From Tupaia tana (taxonomy: Eukaryota > Chordata > Mammalia > Scandentia > Tupaiidae), in assembly GCA_026018925.1 (NCBI GenBank), contig JAKSZU010000004.1, positions 9,024,017 to 9,088,016 on the forward strand: DNA of 64,000 nt, read 5' to 3'. Below, in pieces: positions 1 through 11,633 of this stretch; within the stretch, counting starts at the first letter, position 1; each line of letters starts with the position of its first letter. The notes below the pieces were generated by a model. It saw nothing but the letters and a program-made list of their open reading frames with translations, had not been told where the DNA came from and did no database searches. The translations under genes and the position numbers were made by a program.

Positions 1-84
1 CCTAAGTTTTGAACATTTTCTTTGGGGGTTCCCCCCCCCCCCAGGAGGAGGTTAAGTAGGTTGGAAATTTTCCTTTATTACATT

Positions 85-338
85 AAAAAAAAATTTGCTA
101 TAAGATATATGCACATGCAGGAAGGGGGTGTCATGGACAGAGACAAAGCAAGAAAACCCCTCCACCCCCATGAGGGATGGCCACTCCGCAATCCCCGCTC
201 CTCCATTCTCCTCTCAGGATTTTGGGCACACACACATGCACCCAGCATGTTTCTCAAGCTACCAGGCCCAGGACTTGAACCCTGCAACTGTCAAGTGGGA
301 TCCAACCACCTTAATCATCATGCCACTGGCTGACCCCG
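85..338 (-). mobile_element. SINE-C copy
   Basis: Plus strand starts with a T/A-rich tail and tttgctataaga and ends tgccactggctgacccc, the reverse of the family head. Old. Confidence 0.8.
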
Positions 339-1789
339 AATATTTCCTTTCAACTTGGTGCGAATAAGGGTAGACACTACTGAGGGCTCCCCGCACCCTG
401 GCCTATTTTACCTGCTACTTAGTCCTGTAAGGACCCTTGCAGTGGTTGTCATTACTGCTGCCATGTTGTTGGTGAAGACACAGAAGCTTAGAGAAGTTAG
501 TGACCAGCCCAGAGTCCCATGCTGGCGTGGGCTGCCTGGTTCAGGGTCCTGCCCGGCAGTCCTCTGCTCCTCCATCTCCTGTGTTTCCATGCCTGGGCTG
601 CTGACCCAGATCCCGGGGAACCGGAGGGCTGGCCAGAGCGCCAGAGAGGGCCGAGAGTGCAGCAGGGCTGGTGCAGAGGATCGGGGCGAGGAGCATGAGG
701 GCCGTGCTGGTTAAAGGGCGGGTGTGCTTGGAGGGGCTCAAGGTCGCGACACTGGGCTGTGGGCCATGGCCTGGGATGAGGACAGCTCGCCCGCATCTGA
801 TTCAGCCCAGAGCGGTCGTGTGTCTGCCGTGTCCCAGAACCCCTCTGGTCCTGGGATGCACTGTGTTCCTGCCCTGTGAAATGTACTCCCCGATGGAGGG
901 AGACAGACGCTAACCCCTGGGCAGACCCACACGGTAACTCCAGGTTGTGACAGGAGCTGAAGGCCAGGTCTCACTGGGGGGGTCTCGGTCTGATGACAGC
1001 AGCCCAGGTGAGAAGTCACCTTCCGTGCTCCCTGCGGGCTGTGCGGTTTGACCACAAGGAGAACGTGGCCAGAGGTGGATTGGCAGGAGGCCAAGGGGTT
1101 TTGGATGGAATGCTCAGGCCAGGGACCAGGTGCCTTTGGGGCAGGAAGCAGGTGTGCAGTTGGATAGGGACAGATGAAAATAGAGCTGAGGACAGTAAGG
1201 GTGGAGGAGGGAGGCTGAGATGAGAGCGGTGTGGTGGGGAATTGGGTTAAATTTGAGAGGACAGGTCCAGGCCGGACCTCCAGCTCCGAGAACAGCCTGT
1301 GGAACACTTCTGGACCAGGACCTGGGCCTGAATCCTTAGGTCCTGGGCATTGCGTCTGGTGCCAGCTCAGAATATGGTTGCCTAGAGCAATGTGTGGAGA
1401 CAGGCTCTGAGGCAGCATCCCAGTTCGGAAGGAGAGAGAGCCCGATCGATTGGTAATGTCTGCCATGGCTGCAGGTGGGCCAGGAAGAGTGTATGTGGCG
1501 TGTATTGGGGGGTTGGGGGTCAGTTCCCCTGTGGTGGGGCGGGGAGTTACGATATTTTACACAAATATTCTCCAGTGCTGCCAGTGCATAGTGATGATAA
1601 AAAGCGGGATAAATTGTACTATTCTTTTAAAAGGGACTACAGGGGAACTGCAGCACCCCCACCCCTATTAAAGCCCACGCTGGGGATGGGTCATGCCCAC
1701 CCTCACCTTGGTAACCCCCCCACACAAATGGTCAGATGAAAGCAGGCCAGAGCTGTCCTTTCTGGCAGCTGTTACAAACGTTCAGTGGC
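339..1789. other. No gene seen; unique GC-moderate sequence
   Basis: An MIR/L2-like hint lies near 400-530 (acacagaagcttagagaagt). The long minus-strand frame at 738-1466 has no recognisable domain and looks like chance openness in GC-rich DNA. Confidence 0.6.
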
Positions 1790-1960
1790 AGGGGCTGGCA
1801 GGTGGTGTGGTGGTTAAGGTGGACTCCCACAGGGCTGACTGTGGTTCTAATCCTGGACCTGGCAGCTTGCTTTCTCACTCTCTTCCCCCCAACCCACCTC
1901 TTTGATCAAATTGAAAAATAAATAATAATAACAAATAAAGTTAAATAAAGAAATAATTGA
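1790..1960 (+). mobile_element. SINE-B copy
   Basis: ggggctggcaggtggtgtgg head, CT-rich middle, tgatcaaattgaaaaataaa end. Confidence 0.85.
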
Positions 1961-3165
1961 AGAACAAACCAACCAACCTCCAGTGATAGCACGTGCACTC
2001 CTTCTTTCCCAGAGGCCTGGAAGCAGAAGATGGTGTGCTGGCCGCTGTGACATGGCGGGTTCATGCCCCATGGTCTCCCCGTGCACGCTGGGCACATGTG
2101 TGTGCAAAGGATCCTGGCCGGCTGACATGGGGTTAGCTCGGGACATATGGCCCTGTTGGAGGTGCCTCTATTGGGTTGTTGGAAGAGTCACGACACATGT
2201 TTGCATAGAAAATTATGTCATGACTTTTCTGACGACTCAATATCATGGAAGAAATAAACTTAAAAGAAAAACAAGGTAGCTTGCTGTGTTAAGTGGAACA
2301 GTTCCCTTTACCCGTGCAGGGAAAGGCGTGCTGTGGCCCCATGTGAGCACGCAGAGCACACCCACCCGGGTCTAGTTTGCACCAGAGCCTGCGGAACTAG
2401 GGGAGAAATGGCGATGTGCCTTTGGGGACTGATCCTGACCTCCTGGACAGCGATGTTAAAAACCTTCCCTCAAGAGGAGAGAAAGTCAGCACCGTGCCTA
2501 CTTTTGGAGGGGGACGGAAGGCAGAGGTGGCAGTGAGGAAGGCTCAGAGAATGCAGACTCTCTGGACAGAGCTGGCAAAGACTCAGAGCCTGTAGAGAAG
2601 GCTGCCAGGGTTGGGACCCTGGGAGGGAGGTCACCTCCTCCTTAGAGCAGAAGCGGGGCCTATGGGCCAGAGCCCCAGTGTGCACAGGGGCTGAGGGGCT
2701 GCGAGCTCCCTGTGTGGCGTGCAGGGCTCAGCTCCCAGCACTTCTCCGTGGCACTCCCCGCCCCACACAAGCGGCCAGCTTGCTTTTCCCGCCCGAGGAC
2801 CTGCCCTGGCTGCAGGAGCTGACTGGCCCACCTCGGCGGGCTGGAAGTGCTGAGAGGTAAGCTGCCGGGAGTCGCCTCCACCAATGATGTTCCAGCCTCC
2901 TGGCCTCCCGGGGGCAGGTCTGCTCAGTGCTGTCTCCGAGGTCCCCAGCAGGCTGGAGCCCCACGTGCCCACAGCAGTCCCTGATCACGAATATGCCCCA
3001 TATTGGGTTCCTTCCTTCCTTCTCTCCCCTTATTGAGCTGTCTGGGACCAGCCCCCAAATAAACTGCCTTGTACTCAAATCCTCACCTCCTGCCTTGGGG
3101 GGAGACCAAGCTAAGGGAGGGACCCACCCGGTCTGTTGTGAGCTTCCTGATAAAAACTGAGTAGA
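1961..3165. other. No gene seen; unique GC-rich sequence
   Basis: Short frames only, no motif recognised. Leads into the minisatellite-bearing SINE-D. Confidence 0.55.
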
Positions 3166-3579
3166 GGGGCCTGATAGTGGCACAGAAGCACGGGTGGTGC
3201 TCTGACATGGGGAGGGTCTGGGTTCACGCTGGAGACCTCTCTGAGTACCCCGGGCATGCGTGTGCCCTGACACGGGCACCTCCCTGAGTACCCTGGGCGT
3301 GCGTGTGCCCTGACACAGGCACCTTCTTGAGTACACCACATGCGTGTGCCCTGACACAGGCACCTCTCTGAGTACCCTGGGCATGCGTGTGCCTGACATG
3401 GGCACCTCCCTGAGTACACCGCATGCATGTGCACTGACACGGGCACCTCCCTGAGTACCCCGGGCGTGCGTGTGCCCCTGACATGGGCCTGGCTGAGTTG
3501 GGTGGGTCGTGGCATTGAGGCTCTGTTGGAGATGCTGCTCTCTCTCGCTCGTGGAATAGATAAATAAACTTAAGAAAAG
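3166..3579 (+). mobile_element. SINE-D copy with an expanded internal tandem repeat
   Basis: The head gggcctgatagtggcacaga with box B-like gggttcacg and the tail ggctctgttggagatgctgc plus TAAATAAA match the second SINE-D at 22093. Between them lie six 41-44 bp tandem units absent from that other copy. Confidence 0.7.
3235..3488 (+). repeat. Minisatellite, six units of 41-44 bp
   Basis: Units begin acctcyctgagtac and end tgacacgggc. Unit lengths in order are 43, 43, 41, 42, 41 and 44. Two unit types (with ccctgggcg or with acaccrcatg) are partly alternating, which suggests expansion by two-unit steps. Confidence 0.9.
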
Positions 3580-4129
3580 AAGCAAATGCGATGCCAGGGC
3601 AGGTTGCTAGTGGCTCCCCACAGCTCTAGGAAACGAGGCCGGCAGCCTGGGCAGGGCGGCGTAAGCGAAAGACCCTACAGATGTGGAGGGCTGTGGGCTG
3701 CCGGGCGTGAGGAAAGACCATGGCCCTCTCTGGCCCACCGTGTGGGCTGTATTCCAAGCGGGAGCAACCACTATGGGGCCTCAGACGAGTCACATAGCCT
3801 CTCTGAACCTGTGTGCTCTTCTGAAAAGGGGGCCGGGCAGCAGTCCTCATGCTCTCTGCGACTGAGTGGGGTCCTTGGTGAGGGGCCGGCCTCACCTGCC
3901 GAGGTGCGGGCTCCCAGGGAGCTGGCCAGCGCCGGGGTTGGCTTGCTGTGCTCGGAGGCCAGCCATCCTGCCTGTGGCCTGCCAGCCCCTGGGTCTTCTC
4001 CATTCAATGAAGGGCGACTTGGGTTGGGTGCTATCTCCCTGGGGTGGCATGCTACTTCCCTGGGGTGGTCTGGAGCTTTCCCACCCTGACTCCGAGCTGG
4101 GCAGGCCCGTGTGACCTCCAGACTCCTGG

Positions 4130-4720
4130 GCCCTGCGCTGGCCCCGCAGCTCCAGTGACAGCCTGGCAGCGGGACTGACAGAGCTTATCAAGCCCTGTGT
4201 TTGCTCAGGAGGGCACGGGCCACCTCCCCGCAGCGGAAAACAAGAAAACATGTTTTGCCAGTGGCGGGTGGAGTGGGGTGGCCCCTCTGGCTCCGGGCCG
4301 GCCCAGGCGAGGCGGCCAGCGGGCAGGCAGCCTGTTGTTATTGGAGCGGGGAGCTGCTCACTGGCCGCCTGCTTCCTCCAGCTGTCCAAGCACGGCGGCC
4401 AGCCGGGGAGGAAGCCCCCGGCCTGCCGGCCCAGCACAACCCCTGTCACAACACGGGAACAATGGCTCGGCCGGCTGGCGGGAGTGGAAGGGCAGCCCTC
4501 TGTTCCCTGCCTGCGGCCGCAGAGACAGGTTGCTGTGTGGTGTGGTGGGGCTGCTCCCCACTTCCCTCCCACCCTCTGTCTTGTTTTCCACCTTGCTGGG
4601 CACACTGTCCGCCACCTCAGGGCCAAGGAAAACAGTGGCCTCAGGAAGCGTCTCTGGGCAGTTGCTGGGGTTCTGCAGTCCTGGAAGCAGCAGAGCTGGG
4701 GGCTGGGGGCCAGCATGGGT
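4130..4720. promoter_or_regulatory. Candidate cis-regulatory element (GC-rich, repeat-free)
   Basis: Non-repetitive sequence with a perfect GATA site (TGATAAG, minus strand, 4184-4190), a forkhead-like palindrome AAAACATGTTTT (4245-4256), TGTTGTTATTGG (4333-4344) and a SOX-type AACAATGG (4458-4465). These factor classes act in endothelium, but the link to GJA4, about 24 kb away, is only a guess. The long minus-strand frame across it has no family match I recognise. Confidence 0.3.
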
Positions 4721-4877
4721 TTGGCACTGTGCATGGGTCTGCAGCTAGCAAGGCAGGGGTCTGTTCCCCTTGGGGCCTTTGCCTCCCTGTCTTTGTGTCT
4801 TCAGGGCCAGCATATGACCTAGCAGAGAGCAGTGGCAGACACAATCGGTTGAGTGAATCAGGGAAACACTGCTTCTG

Positions 4878-5003
4878 TGACTAGCTTCAGTTCCCAGCTC
4901 CGGTAGCTGGTGGTGTGTGACTTTTAACAGCTTCCTTAACCTCTCTGAACCTTGTTTTCCTCACCTGTAGACGATGCCCCTCATGGAATTATTGCAAAAA
5001 TCA
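4878..5003 (+). repeat. MIR relic
   Basis: ggtggtgtgtgacttttaac, then cttaacctctctgaacc and ttcctcacctgtagacgatg, in MIR order. Confidence 0.7.
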
Positions 5004-6267
5004 AATGTGTTTCTAGCATCTTGACTTTCTTCTGGGGAGTGTACAGCACAATAAACCTGGCAGATTGAACCGGTGTCAGTGTGTGGTTGCTGCTGTTGTC
5101 GACATGTACTATGGAAGAGGTTGCTATGGCATTGCCACGAGGAGCCTATGTTTTTGTCTCCATGGGCACAGGACAGGGGGCTGAGAGGATGCCACCCCTC
5201 CTGGGGCCAGGAGTGCATTTCTCTACCCCTCCACAGCCCCCGGCACTGCAGGCTGGCTCCTGGGGCCTGGTCAGCTCCCATAGTCCTCGGAAAGGGCGGG
5301 CGTGTGGCTCTTCAGGGAGACATGGGTGTTCCAGATGCTGGGCCAGGCCCTTATGCACCCCTCGCCGAGTTTAATCTTCACAACGACCCTGTGAAAAAGA
5401 CATCTGTATCTCCTCTGACCTAGGGTGACACAGAGGTGTCCAGACATGGGGTCACATGCTCGGAGAGACTGGAGCCATCAAGCAGAGACTCCAGCTTAGG
5501 TCTTTGACACACCAAGTGGGTCGGCTCCACTGGGCCTCACCGCCTAGAGAGGCTGTGCACTGTTGGTGGGGATTCGGCTCACTAGTGATTAGACTCAGGG
5601 CTGTAACAGGGAGTAAAGACGGGTTCAAACACAGCCACGGGCGGAGGCTGAAGTGGGAAGCTGTGTCCAGCGTCCGAAGGCTTTGGAGGGGCAGTGTTCA
5701 GGGAGGGAGGAGGATGGGGCAGAGTCGTGTGCAGACCCACGGAGCTGAGGGCTCCTCGAGGGCTCGTCGGCTACACCGCTCCGAAGGGCTTTATGAGTCT
5801 GTGAACGTTTTTGGTCTGGAATCGCGCTCTCTCTCTCTTTTTAAAATACGCTTTATTTGTTATTTTTATCAGGCTAATGCTTGCTTTATAAATAGAGCTG
5901 GGATATGTTCCCTCTTTTTCTGTTTTCTGGAAGCATTTGTATAGCATTGCTAATATTTTTCCTTACATGTTTGGTGGAACTCACCAGCGGTATCATTGGA
6001 GCCTGAAGTTTTTCCATGGGACGTTTTTAAATACGAGTTTTATTTCTTTAGTAGCCATCAGGCTGTTCGGGTTACCTATGTCTTCTTCCTTGTCCCCCCA
6101 CCTCCTGGATGCTTTTAAATTTTAATTTCTGACTTTTAGCTACTTGATTTTGATGCACTTTGGTGTGGTTTTCTTTATATTTATTCTTCTTGGGTTCATT
6201 GGACTTCTTATTGAGATTCTGAGTTTATGATTTTCATCACAGTTGAAATTTTTGGCCATTTTTCTTT

Positions 6268-6469
6268 CCTTTTTTTAAAGAATTATTTTTTATTTTAACT
6301 TTATTTATTTATTTATTTTTTAAATTTTTCCAGAGAGGGACAGAATGAGAGAGAGAGAGATAAAGAGAGGGAAAGTGAGAAAGCAAGTTGCCAGATCTGG
6401 GACTCGAACCACAGTTGGCCACGTGGGAGTCCAGCGCCATTAATCACTGTGCCACTTACTGGTCCTCGT
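6268..6469 (-). mobile_element. SINE-B copy
   Basis: TAAA-rich tail, GA-rich middle, head reversed at gccacttactggtcc. TSD CATTTTTCTTT at 6257-6267 and 6470-6480. Confidence 0.9.
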
Positions 6470-6501
6470 CATTTTTCTTTAAATACTTTTTTATGTTCTC
6501 T

Positions 6502-6686
6502 CTCTCTGTTTTTAAGAATTATTTTTATTTAACTTTATTTATTTATTTAATTTGACCAGAGGGGGACAGAGTGAGAGAGAAAGAGAGAGAGAAAGTGAGA
6601 AAGCAAACTGCCAGGTCCGAGACTCAAACTGCAGTCAGCCATGTGGGAGTCCAGTGCCCTTAACCACCATGCCACCTGCCAGCCCC
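6502..6686 (-). mobile_element. SINE-B copy
   Basis: aatttgaccagagggggaca tail side, ccaccatgccacctgcc head side. TSD TATGTTCTCT at 6492-6501 and 6687-6696. Confidence 0.9.
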
Positions 6687-6949
6687 TATGTTCTCTTTTT
6701 TTACTTCTGGGATTTTATTATTGATCGTTAGACTACTCAGTATCATCCCATATGTCACTGATGCTGTGCTCCATTTCCTTGAATGCTTTTCTGTCTGCAT
6801 CTCATTTTGGAGAGTTTCTTTTGGTCTGTCTTCAACTTGACTGATAATTTTTACTGTAGTGTCTATTCAAGGTCAATCTCATCTGGTATATTTTCCTCCT
6901 AATATCCACATTTCTTCTCTAAGTTCCATTTTTTTTTTAAACTTCATTT

Positions 6950-7220
6950 GGGACCAGCAGTTAACGTAATGGCTATGTCACTGGACTCCCATGTAGTTGA
7001 CTGCTGTTCACGTCCCGGACTTGGTGGCTTAAAACTCACGCCACGGGGTGTGTGTGCGTGCCCAAGATCCCGAGAGGATAATGGAGGAGAAGGGATTGTG
7101 GCGTGGCCATCCCCCCTGGGGGGTGATTTCTCACTTTCTTATCTCCCTGTCTCTCCGTCTGTCTGGCGAGTGCACGCGCCCTATAGCAAAAACCTCTCAA
7201 AAAAAAAAAATAAAAAAACA
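6950..7220 (+). mobile_element. SINE-A copy
   Basis: Full structure from gggaccagcagttaacgtaa to ccctatagcaaaaacctctc and an A tail. Confidence 0.9.
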
Positions 7221-7450
7221 ACTTTTTTTTTCCTCCCAGCATATTAATACTTTCCTTTATATCCTTGAAAATATTTCTATATTTATAAGATAATTATTTT
7301 AAATAGTTTCTTGGTTAAATTCATCATTTCTGTAATTTTGAGCCTGTGTCTTATTGCTTAAACTTTCTCCTGGTGATTATGGGTCACCTTTTTCTTGCTT
7401 TTTGAATGTGTGTTAATTTTAAATTCAGTGTTAGACATTGTGAATTGTAA

Positions 7451-7699
7451 TTTTTTTTTTTGAGAGAGAGTTTTGCTATGGGGCACATGAGCTCCCTGGA
7501 GAGACAGAGAGATAGAAAGTGAGAAATCACCCCCCCGGGGGATGGCCACGCTGCAATCCCTTCTCCTCCATTCTCCTCTCGGGATCTTGGGCACATGGAC
7601 ACACATGCTTGGTGTGTGTTTCAAGCCTCTCGGTCTGGGACTTGAACCGGGGTTGGCCATGTGGGAGTCCAGCGACCATTATGCATTCTGCTGGTCCTA
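7451..7699 (-). mobile_element. SINE-A copy
   Basis: T tail, ttttgctatggggcacatga, head reversed at gctggtcct. TSD TGAATTGTAA (7441-7450) and TGAATTCTAA (7700-7709). Confidence 0.9.
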
Positions 7700-7799
7700 T
7701 GAATTCTAACTTTTGAATGTTGGATTTTGTTGTGTTCCTTTTAAAAGTGTTGTAATTGTTCTACCAGTTAAGTTCATTCAATTAATTTGTTTGAGATGT

Positions 7800-8140
7800 T
7801 AGATCCTATTCTGGTTTATTCTATTGCTAATGACAGACAACACCTGGGTAATTTAAGAGATCAAAGGTTTTTATAGCTCCTGGTTTTGAGTTCCAAGGTC
7901 CAGGAGCCACACCTCGTAAGGGTTTTCCTGTTGGTGGGTTCCTGAGGCCATGTCACGTCATGAAAGGACAGGAGCATTCACCTCTGTGTGTTCATGTGTG
8001 TCTCTTTCCCCTTCTAAGACCATGAGGAATCAATCATGGGGGGGCTTACCCTGGTAATCTGAATCTTAATCTCCTCCCAAAGACCCAAAGCTTTCAATTA
8101 AACTTTTGCCCTTGTTGTCCTGTCACAATCAATTTGTGTC
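7800..8140 (-). mobile_element. Old LTR-type repeat, minus orientation (probable)
   Basis: Degraded sequence with acctgggtaatttaagagat, ggtccaggagccacacctcg and atctcctcccaaagaccc, in the order seen in antisense MaLR-like LTRs. Weak. Confidence 0.4.
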
Positions 8141-8164
8141 TTCAGAGATTCTTGCTATTCTTGC

Positions 8165-8325
8165 TGAAGAGACTGAGAGAGACGGAGAGACAGAAAGTGA
8201 GAAATCACCCCCCAGGGGATGGCCATGCATTCTCTTCTCAGGATTTTGGGCATGCACGCTCATGTGCCCGGCATGAGTTTTAAGGACTTGAACCGCAATT
8301 GCCTATGTGGGAGTCCAGTGATGCA
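8165..8325 (-). mobile_element. SINE-A/C fragment
   Basis: Middle part only (gaaagtgagaaatcacccc to gtgggagtccagtgatg), with internal deletions. Confidence 0.75.
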
Positions 8326-9054
8326 CATGAATTTGAGAGTGGGAAGAGGGGGCATAGAAACCATAGCAGATTCTTTTCAGGATTGCTTTCATATTTTGCT
8401 GGGGTGAGTTGAGAGGACCCTTTAAGGTGGGGTTAATTTAACTCACTGTTATGTGACACTCCTGTCAGGACTTTATTCAATGCCATAGATGATGCTGTCT
8501 CTCCATTCTGGAAAGTGGGAGCATGCACAAGTCCCACCTTGGGGAGCTCCCTGTGGATTTGTTTGGTGATTCTTGCCCTGCATTTATGGAGTTTCACCCC
8601 ACGCCGTAGTGGTCATTAGTGAAGCGCTCAAGGGTACCCTCTGAGGATCTCTGGAGCTCTTCCGTGTTGTACTCTGTGCCACAAAGTCTAGTGATTTCTG
8701 CCTTCTCGAGCTTCCTCCCTCCAAGTCAGACACCGCTGGTCTCTGTTGGGTCTCCCCTCTGCTCTGGAGACTGTCCACCTGGTAAACAGGCAATGGGAGG
8801 GCTCCCTCTGCTTCGCTCTGAGGGGTCATAGTCCTTCACTGCCTATCGGACACGGTCCGAAAGAAGTCATTTTACATGTTTGATCTTATTTTCTACTTGT
8901 GGTAGGAGGGAACGGTTCATGATAATTAGTCTTTTGTGAGTAGAAGCAGATTTTTAGTTTTCAATTTCAATAACTTCTAAAAAATTCTTTGATTTAGTTA
9001 TCTTATAAAAAATGTAGTCTGTTTTCTTTTAATAATACCTCTTTCTCACTTTTT

Positions 9055-9332
9055 TTTTCTTTTCTTTTTTTTTTTTTTTAGAGAGGTTTTTGCTATAGGG
9101 TGCGTGCGCTCGCCAGACAGACAGAGAGAGAGACAGAGAGACAGAAAGCGAGAAATCACGCCTCAGCGGGGGTGGCCATGCCGCAATCCCTTCTCCTCCA
9201 TTCTCCTCTTGGGATCTTGGGCACACACGCACATGCGCCTGGCATGAGTTTAAGCCACCGGGTCCAGGACTCGAACCGCAGTCGACTACATGGGAGTCCA
9301 GCGACATAGCCATTATGCTAACTGCTGGTCCC
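9055..9332 (-). mobile_element. SINE-A copy
   Basis: gagaggtttttgctataggg to gctaactgctggtccc. Flanks share a ctcactttt-like duplication. Confidence 0.9.
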
Positions 9333-9364
9333 CCTCCTCACTTTTGAGTCTTTTTAGATTTTTC

Positions 9365-9594
9365 TTTTTTTTTTTTTTTTTTTTTTGGAGAGGTTTTTGC
9401 TATAGGGCGCGTGCGCTCGCCAGACAGAGAGAGACAGAGAGATAGAAAGCAGGAAATCACCCCCCAGGGGGGATGGCCACGCCGCAATCCCTTTTCCATA
9501 TCTTGGGCACGCACGCACACGCGCCTGGCGTTTTAAGCCGCCGGGTCCGGGACTCGAACCGCGGTTTTCCAGCGACATAGCCATTACGCTAACT
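9365..9594 (-). mobile_element. SINE-A copy, slightly 5'-truncated
   Basis: Same family and orientation as its neighbour 30 bp away. The last 9-10 nt of the head (gctggtccc in this orientation) are missing. TSD AGATTTTTC at 9356-9364 and 9595-9603. Confidence 0.9.
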
Positions 9595-9599
9595 AGATT

Positions 9600-10420
9600 T
9601 TTCAACATACTTACATGTATCATTTAGAACATGCTTATGTATATCACACAGCTATTTTCATAATAATATTATACAACATATCATCCCAACTCAGTGGCCC
9701 AAAACAGAAATCACTTGTGCCTATGAATCTGCTGACTGGCTGGAGGAGCTCTCATGAACTCGATGAGGCTCGATTGGGAGCCTCTTCTTCTTCTTTATTT
9801 TTTTAAAGAGATTTTTGCTATACGGTGCATGTGCTTGCTGGAGAGACACAGAGGCAGAAAGTGAGAAATCACTTCTCAGGGGGATGGCCACACCATGATC
9901 CCTTCTCCTCTATTCTTCTCTTGGGATTGTGGGCACACACACACGTGTCCGGCATGAGTTTCAAGCCACCGGGTCCGGATTTGAACTGTGGTCAACCATG
10001 TGGGAGTCCAGTGCCTTAATCACTATGCCACTTGCTGGCCCCAGGAACCTCTTCTAAAAACTGTGGCAGCTTGTGTGGGTCCACTCTTCACTGAGGATCT
10101 GTGTTAGCCCGGGCAGCTCTGCCTCCAGGGTGCATTCCAGAGTCCATTGAGGGCTTGGGCTGAAAGGGCAGTGGTCACCCAGAGGCAGATCTTCTCCTGA
10201 GGACTGCAGAGGTACAGAAGAACAAGCACGAACACGTGAGGCTTCTTTAGGCTCAGTGTGGGGACTGATCTGAGGTGCTTCCTCCATATCCCTGGTCAAA
10301 CCAAGGCACGTAGCCAAGCTCTAAGTGAGGGCGTGAAGTCCTCTCTGACGACGATGAGGCGATGACGGGGCTGCCATGCAGGGAAAGAGAGTTTGGAGCC
10401 AGTAATTAATTCTATCGAAT
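9600..10420. repeat. Old mammalian interspersed repeat, SINE-split
   Basis: 9604-9788 (actcagtggcccaaaacaga, gctgactggctggaggagct) and 10056-10420 (gagggcttgggctgaaaggg, ccaaggcacgtagccaagct) resemble one widespread mammalian repeat separated by the SINE-C at 9789-10043. Family not named. Confidence 0.4.
9789..10043 (-). mobile_element. SINE-C copy
   Basis: gagatttttgctatacggtg to cacttgctggcccc. TSD GGAGCCTCTTCT (9777-9788) and GGAACCTCTTCT (10044-10055). Confidence 0.9.
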
Positions 10421-10680
10421 ATATTTCAAATCCACATGGTGGTTGAGAATGGCTTGAAGTTTTGGGGGTCAAAGTCTTCCGTCTGTTTGCATACTGTGGT
10501 GCGTTGTTTTCACTTATGTCTTATCTTGGATTGTGTGTGCAGAGGTGGTGGGGCTTCTGTGGCCTGGCTTGAGGGAGCATCCTCCAAGGATGATTTTCTT
10601 ACAGGTTCATGTTGACCAAGGCTATTTATTATGTTAATTCTTCAGGCTGGGATACTGGACATTGCAAAGAATAGAACTTT
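10421..10680. other. No gene seen
   Basis: Unassigned sequence between an old repeat and a SINE-A; nothing recognised. Confidence 0.5.
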
Positions 10681-10701
10681 TAAAAAAATTATTTATTTAT
10701 T

Positions 10702-10960
10702 GGGAACCAGCAGTTAGCGTAATGGCTATGTCGCTGGATTCTCACGTAGTCGACCGCGGTTCGCGTCTCGGACCCGGTGGCTTACAACTCACGCCGGGCG
10801 CGTGTGCGTGCGTGCCCAAGATCCCGAGAGGAGAATGGAGGAGAAGGGATTGCGGCGTGACCATCCCCCCTGGGGGGTGATTTCTCGCTTTCTATCTCTC
10901 TGTCTCTCTCTGTCTGTCTGGCGAGCGCACGCGCCCTATAACGAAAAACCTCTCCAAAAA
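10702..10960 (+). mobile_element. SINE-A copy, young-looking
   Basis: CpG-rich and close to the family consensus (gtcgaccgcggttcgcgtc). TSD is A-rich followed by TTATTTATTTATT on both sides. Confidence 0.92.
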
Positions 10961-10994
10961 AAAAAATTATTTATTTATTTATTTCCATTTGTTA

Positions 10995-11134
10995 TTATTA
11001 TTTTTTAATTTGACCAGAGAGAGAGAGAGAGAGAAAGGGAAAGTGAGAAAGCAAGCCACTGGGTCCGGAACTCAAACCATGGTCAGCCATGTGACCATCC
11101 AGCACCTTTACTCACCACGCCACTTGCTGACCCA
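10995..11134 (-). mobile_element. SINE-B copy
   Basis: ttaatttgaccagagagaga to ccacttgctgaccc. Confidence 0.85.
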
Positions 11135-11349
11135 AGAGTAGAAAGTTGAACCCCAAACTCATGTGAGAGCAGTTTTGAGATTTCTAAATCTCAGGGAATG
11201 CTTTTTTTTTTTTTTTTTTTTTTTTTTTCCTAATTAGAACTTGGGGTGAAAGAAAGTCTTGGCTTTATGCAGAAATAAATCTCAGATCTAACTCCCCATA
11301 GGCCCAAAGCATTGTCTCTTTCCTTATCATTAAATATCAGTCCCACTGG

Positions 11350-11621
11350 GGCCAGCAGGTAGTGTAGTAGTTAAGGCGCTGGACTCCCACATGGTCGACC
11401 ATGGTTCAAGTCCTGGACCTGGCAGCTTGAAACTTACGCCAGGAAAATGTGTGTGTGAGTGGAGTGTGTGCGCCCAAAATCTCAAGAGGAGACTGGAGAA
11501 GGAATTCCACGTGGTCATTTCCCTTGGAGGGTGGGGTGATTTCTCCCTTTCTGTTTCTCTGTCTCTCTGACAAGCACATGCACTCTATAGCAAAAATCTC
11601 TCTCTCAAAAAAAAAAAAAAA
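11350..11621 (+). mobile_element. SINE-C copy inserted beside an older SINE-B
   Basis: gccagcaggtagtgtagtag head to caaaaatctctctctc and an A tail. TSD ATCAGTCCCACTGG (11336-11349) and ATCAATCCCATTGG (11622-11635). Confidence 0.9.
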
Positions 11622-11633
11622 ATCAATCCCATT

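Larger units (their letters stand above)
3580..5840. other. No gene seen; mostly unique sequence
   Basis: Holds the candidate regulatory segment at 4130-4720 and an MIR. An L2/MIR-like phrase (ttaatcttcacaacgaccct) occurs near 5370. Confidence 0.55.
5845..9050 (-). mobile_element. Old L1 in minus orientation, cut by several SINEs
   Basis: The plus-strand segment near 5970-6080 (ggtggaactcaccagcggta) is the reverse complement of an L1 ORF2 region. Segments at 6130-6260, 6690-6950, 7220-7440, 7710-7800 and 8340-9050 look like antisense old-L1 sequence. It is AT-rich, without coding capacity, and may be more than one fragment. Confidence 0.6.

Noticed and set aside
738-1466. A 242-codon minus-strand open frame
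   Set aside because: GC-rich unique DNA with no domain, splice context or homology I recognise; chance openness is likelier.
3235-3488. A CRISPR-like array
   Set aside because: The units are contiguous tandem repeats without unique spacers, in mammalian DNA inside a SINE.
2728-3585. A 285-codon minus-strand open frame with repeated motifs
   Set aside because: The repeats come from the minisatellite inside a SINE-D, and the rest has no recognisable domain.
3892-4734. A 280-codon minus-strand open frame
   Set aside because: Overlaps several equally long plus-strand frames in GC-rich sequence and has no recognisable motif.
10702-10960. A functional tRNA gene, suggested by intact A and B boxes
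   Set aside because: The boxes belong to a SINE head repeated dozens of times, and no complete cloverleaf with a 3' terminator follows.
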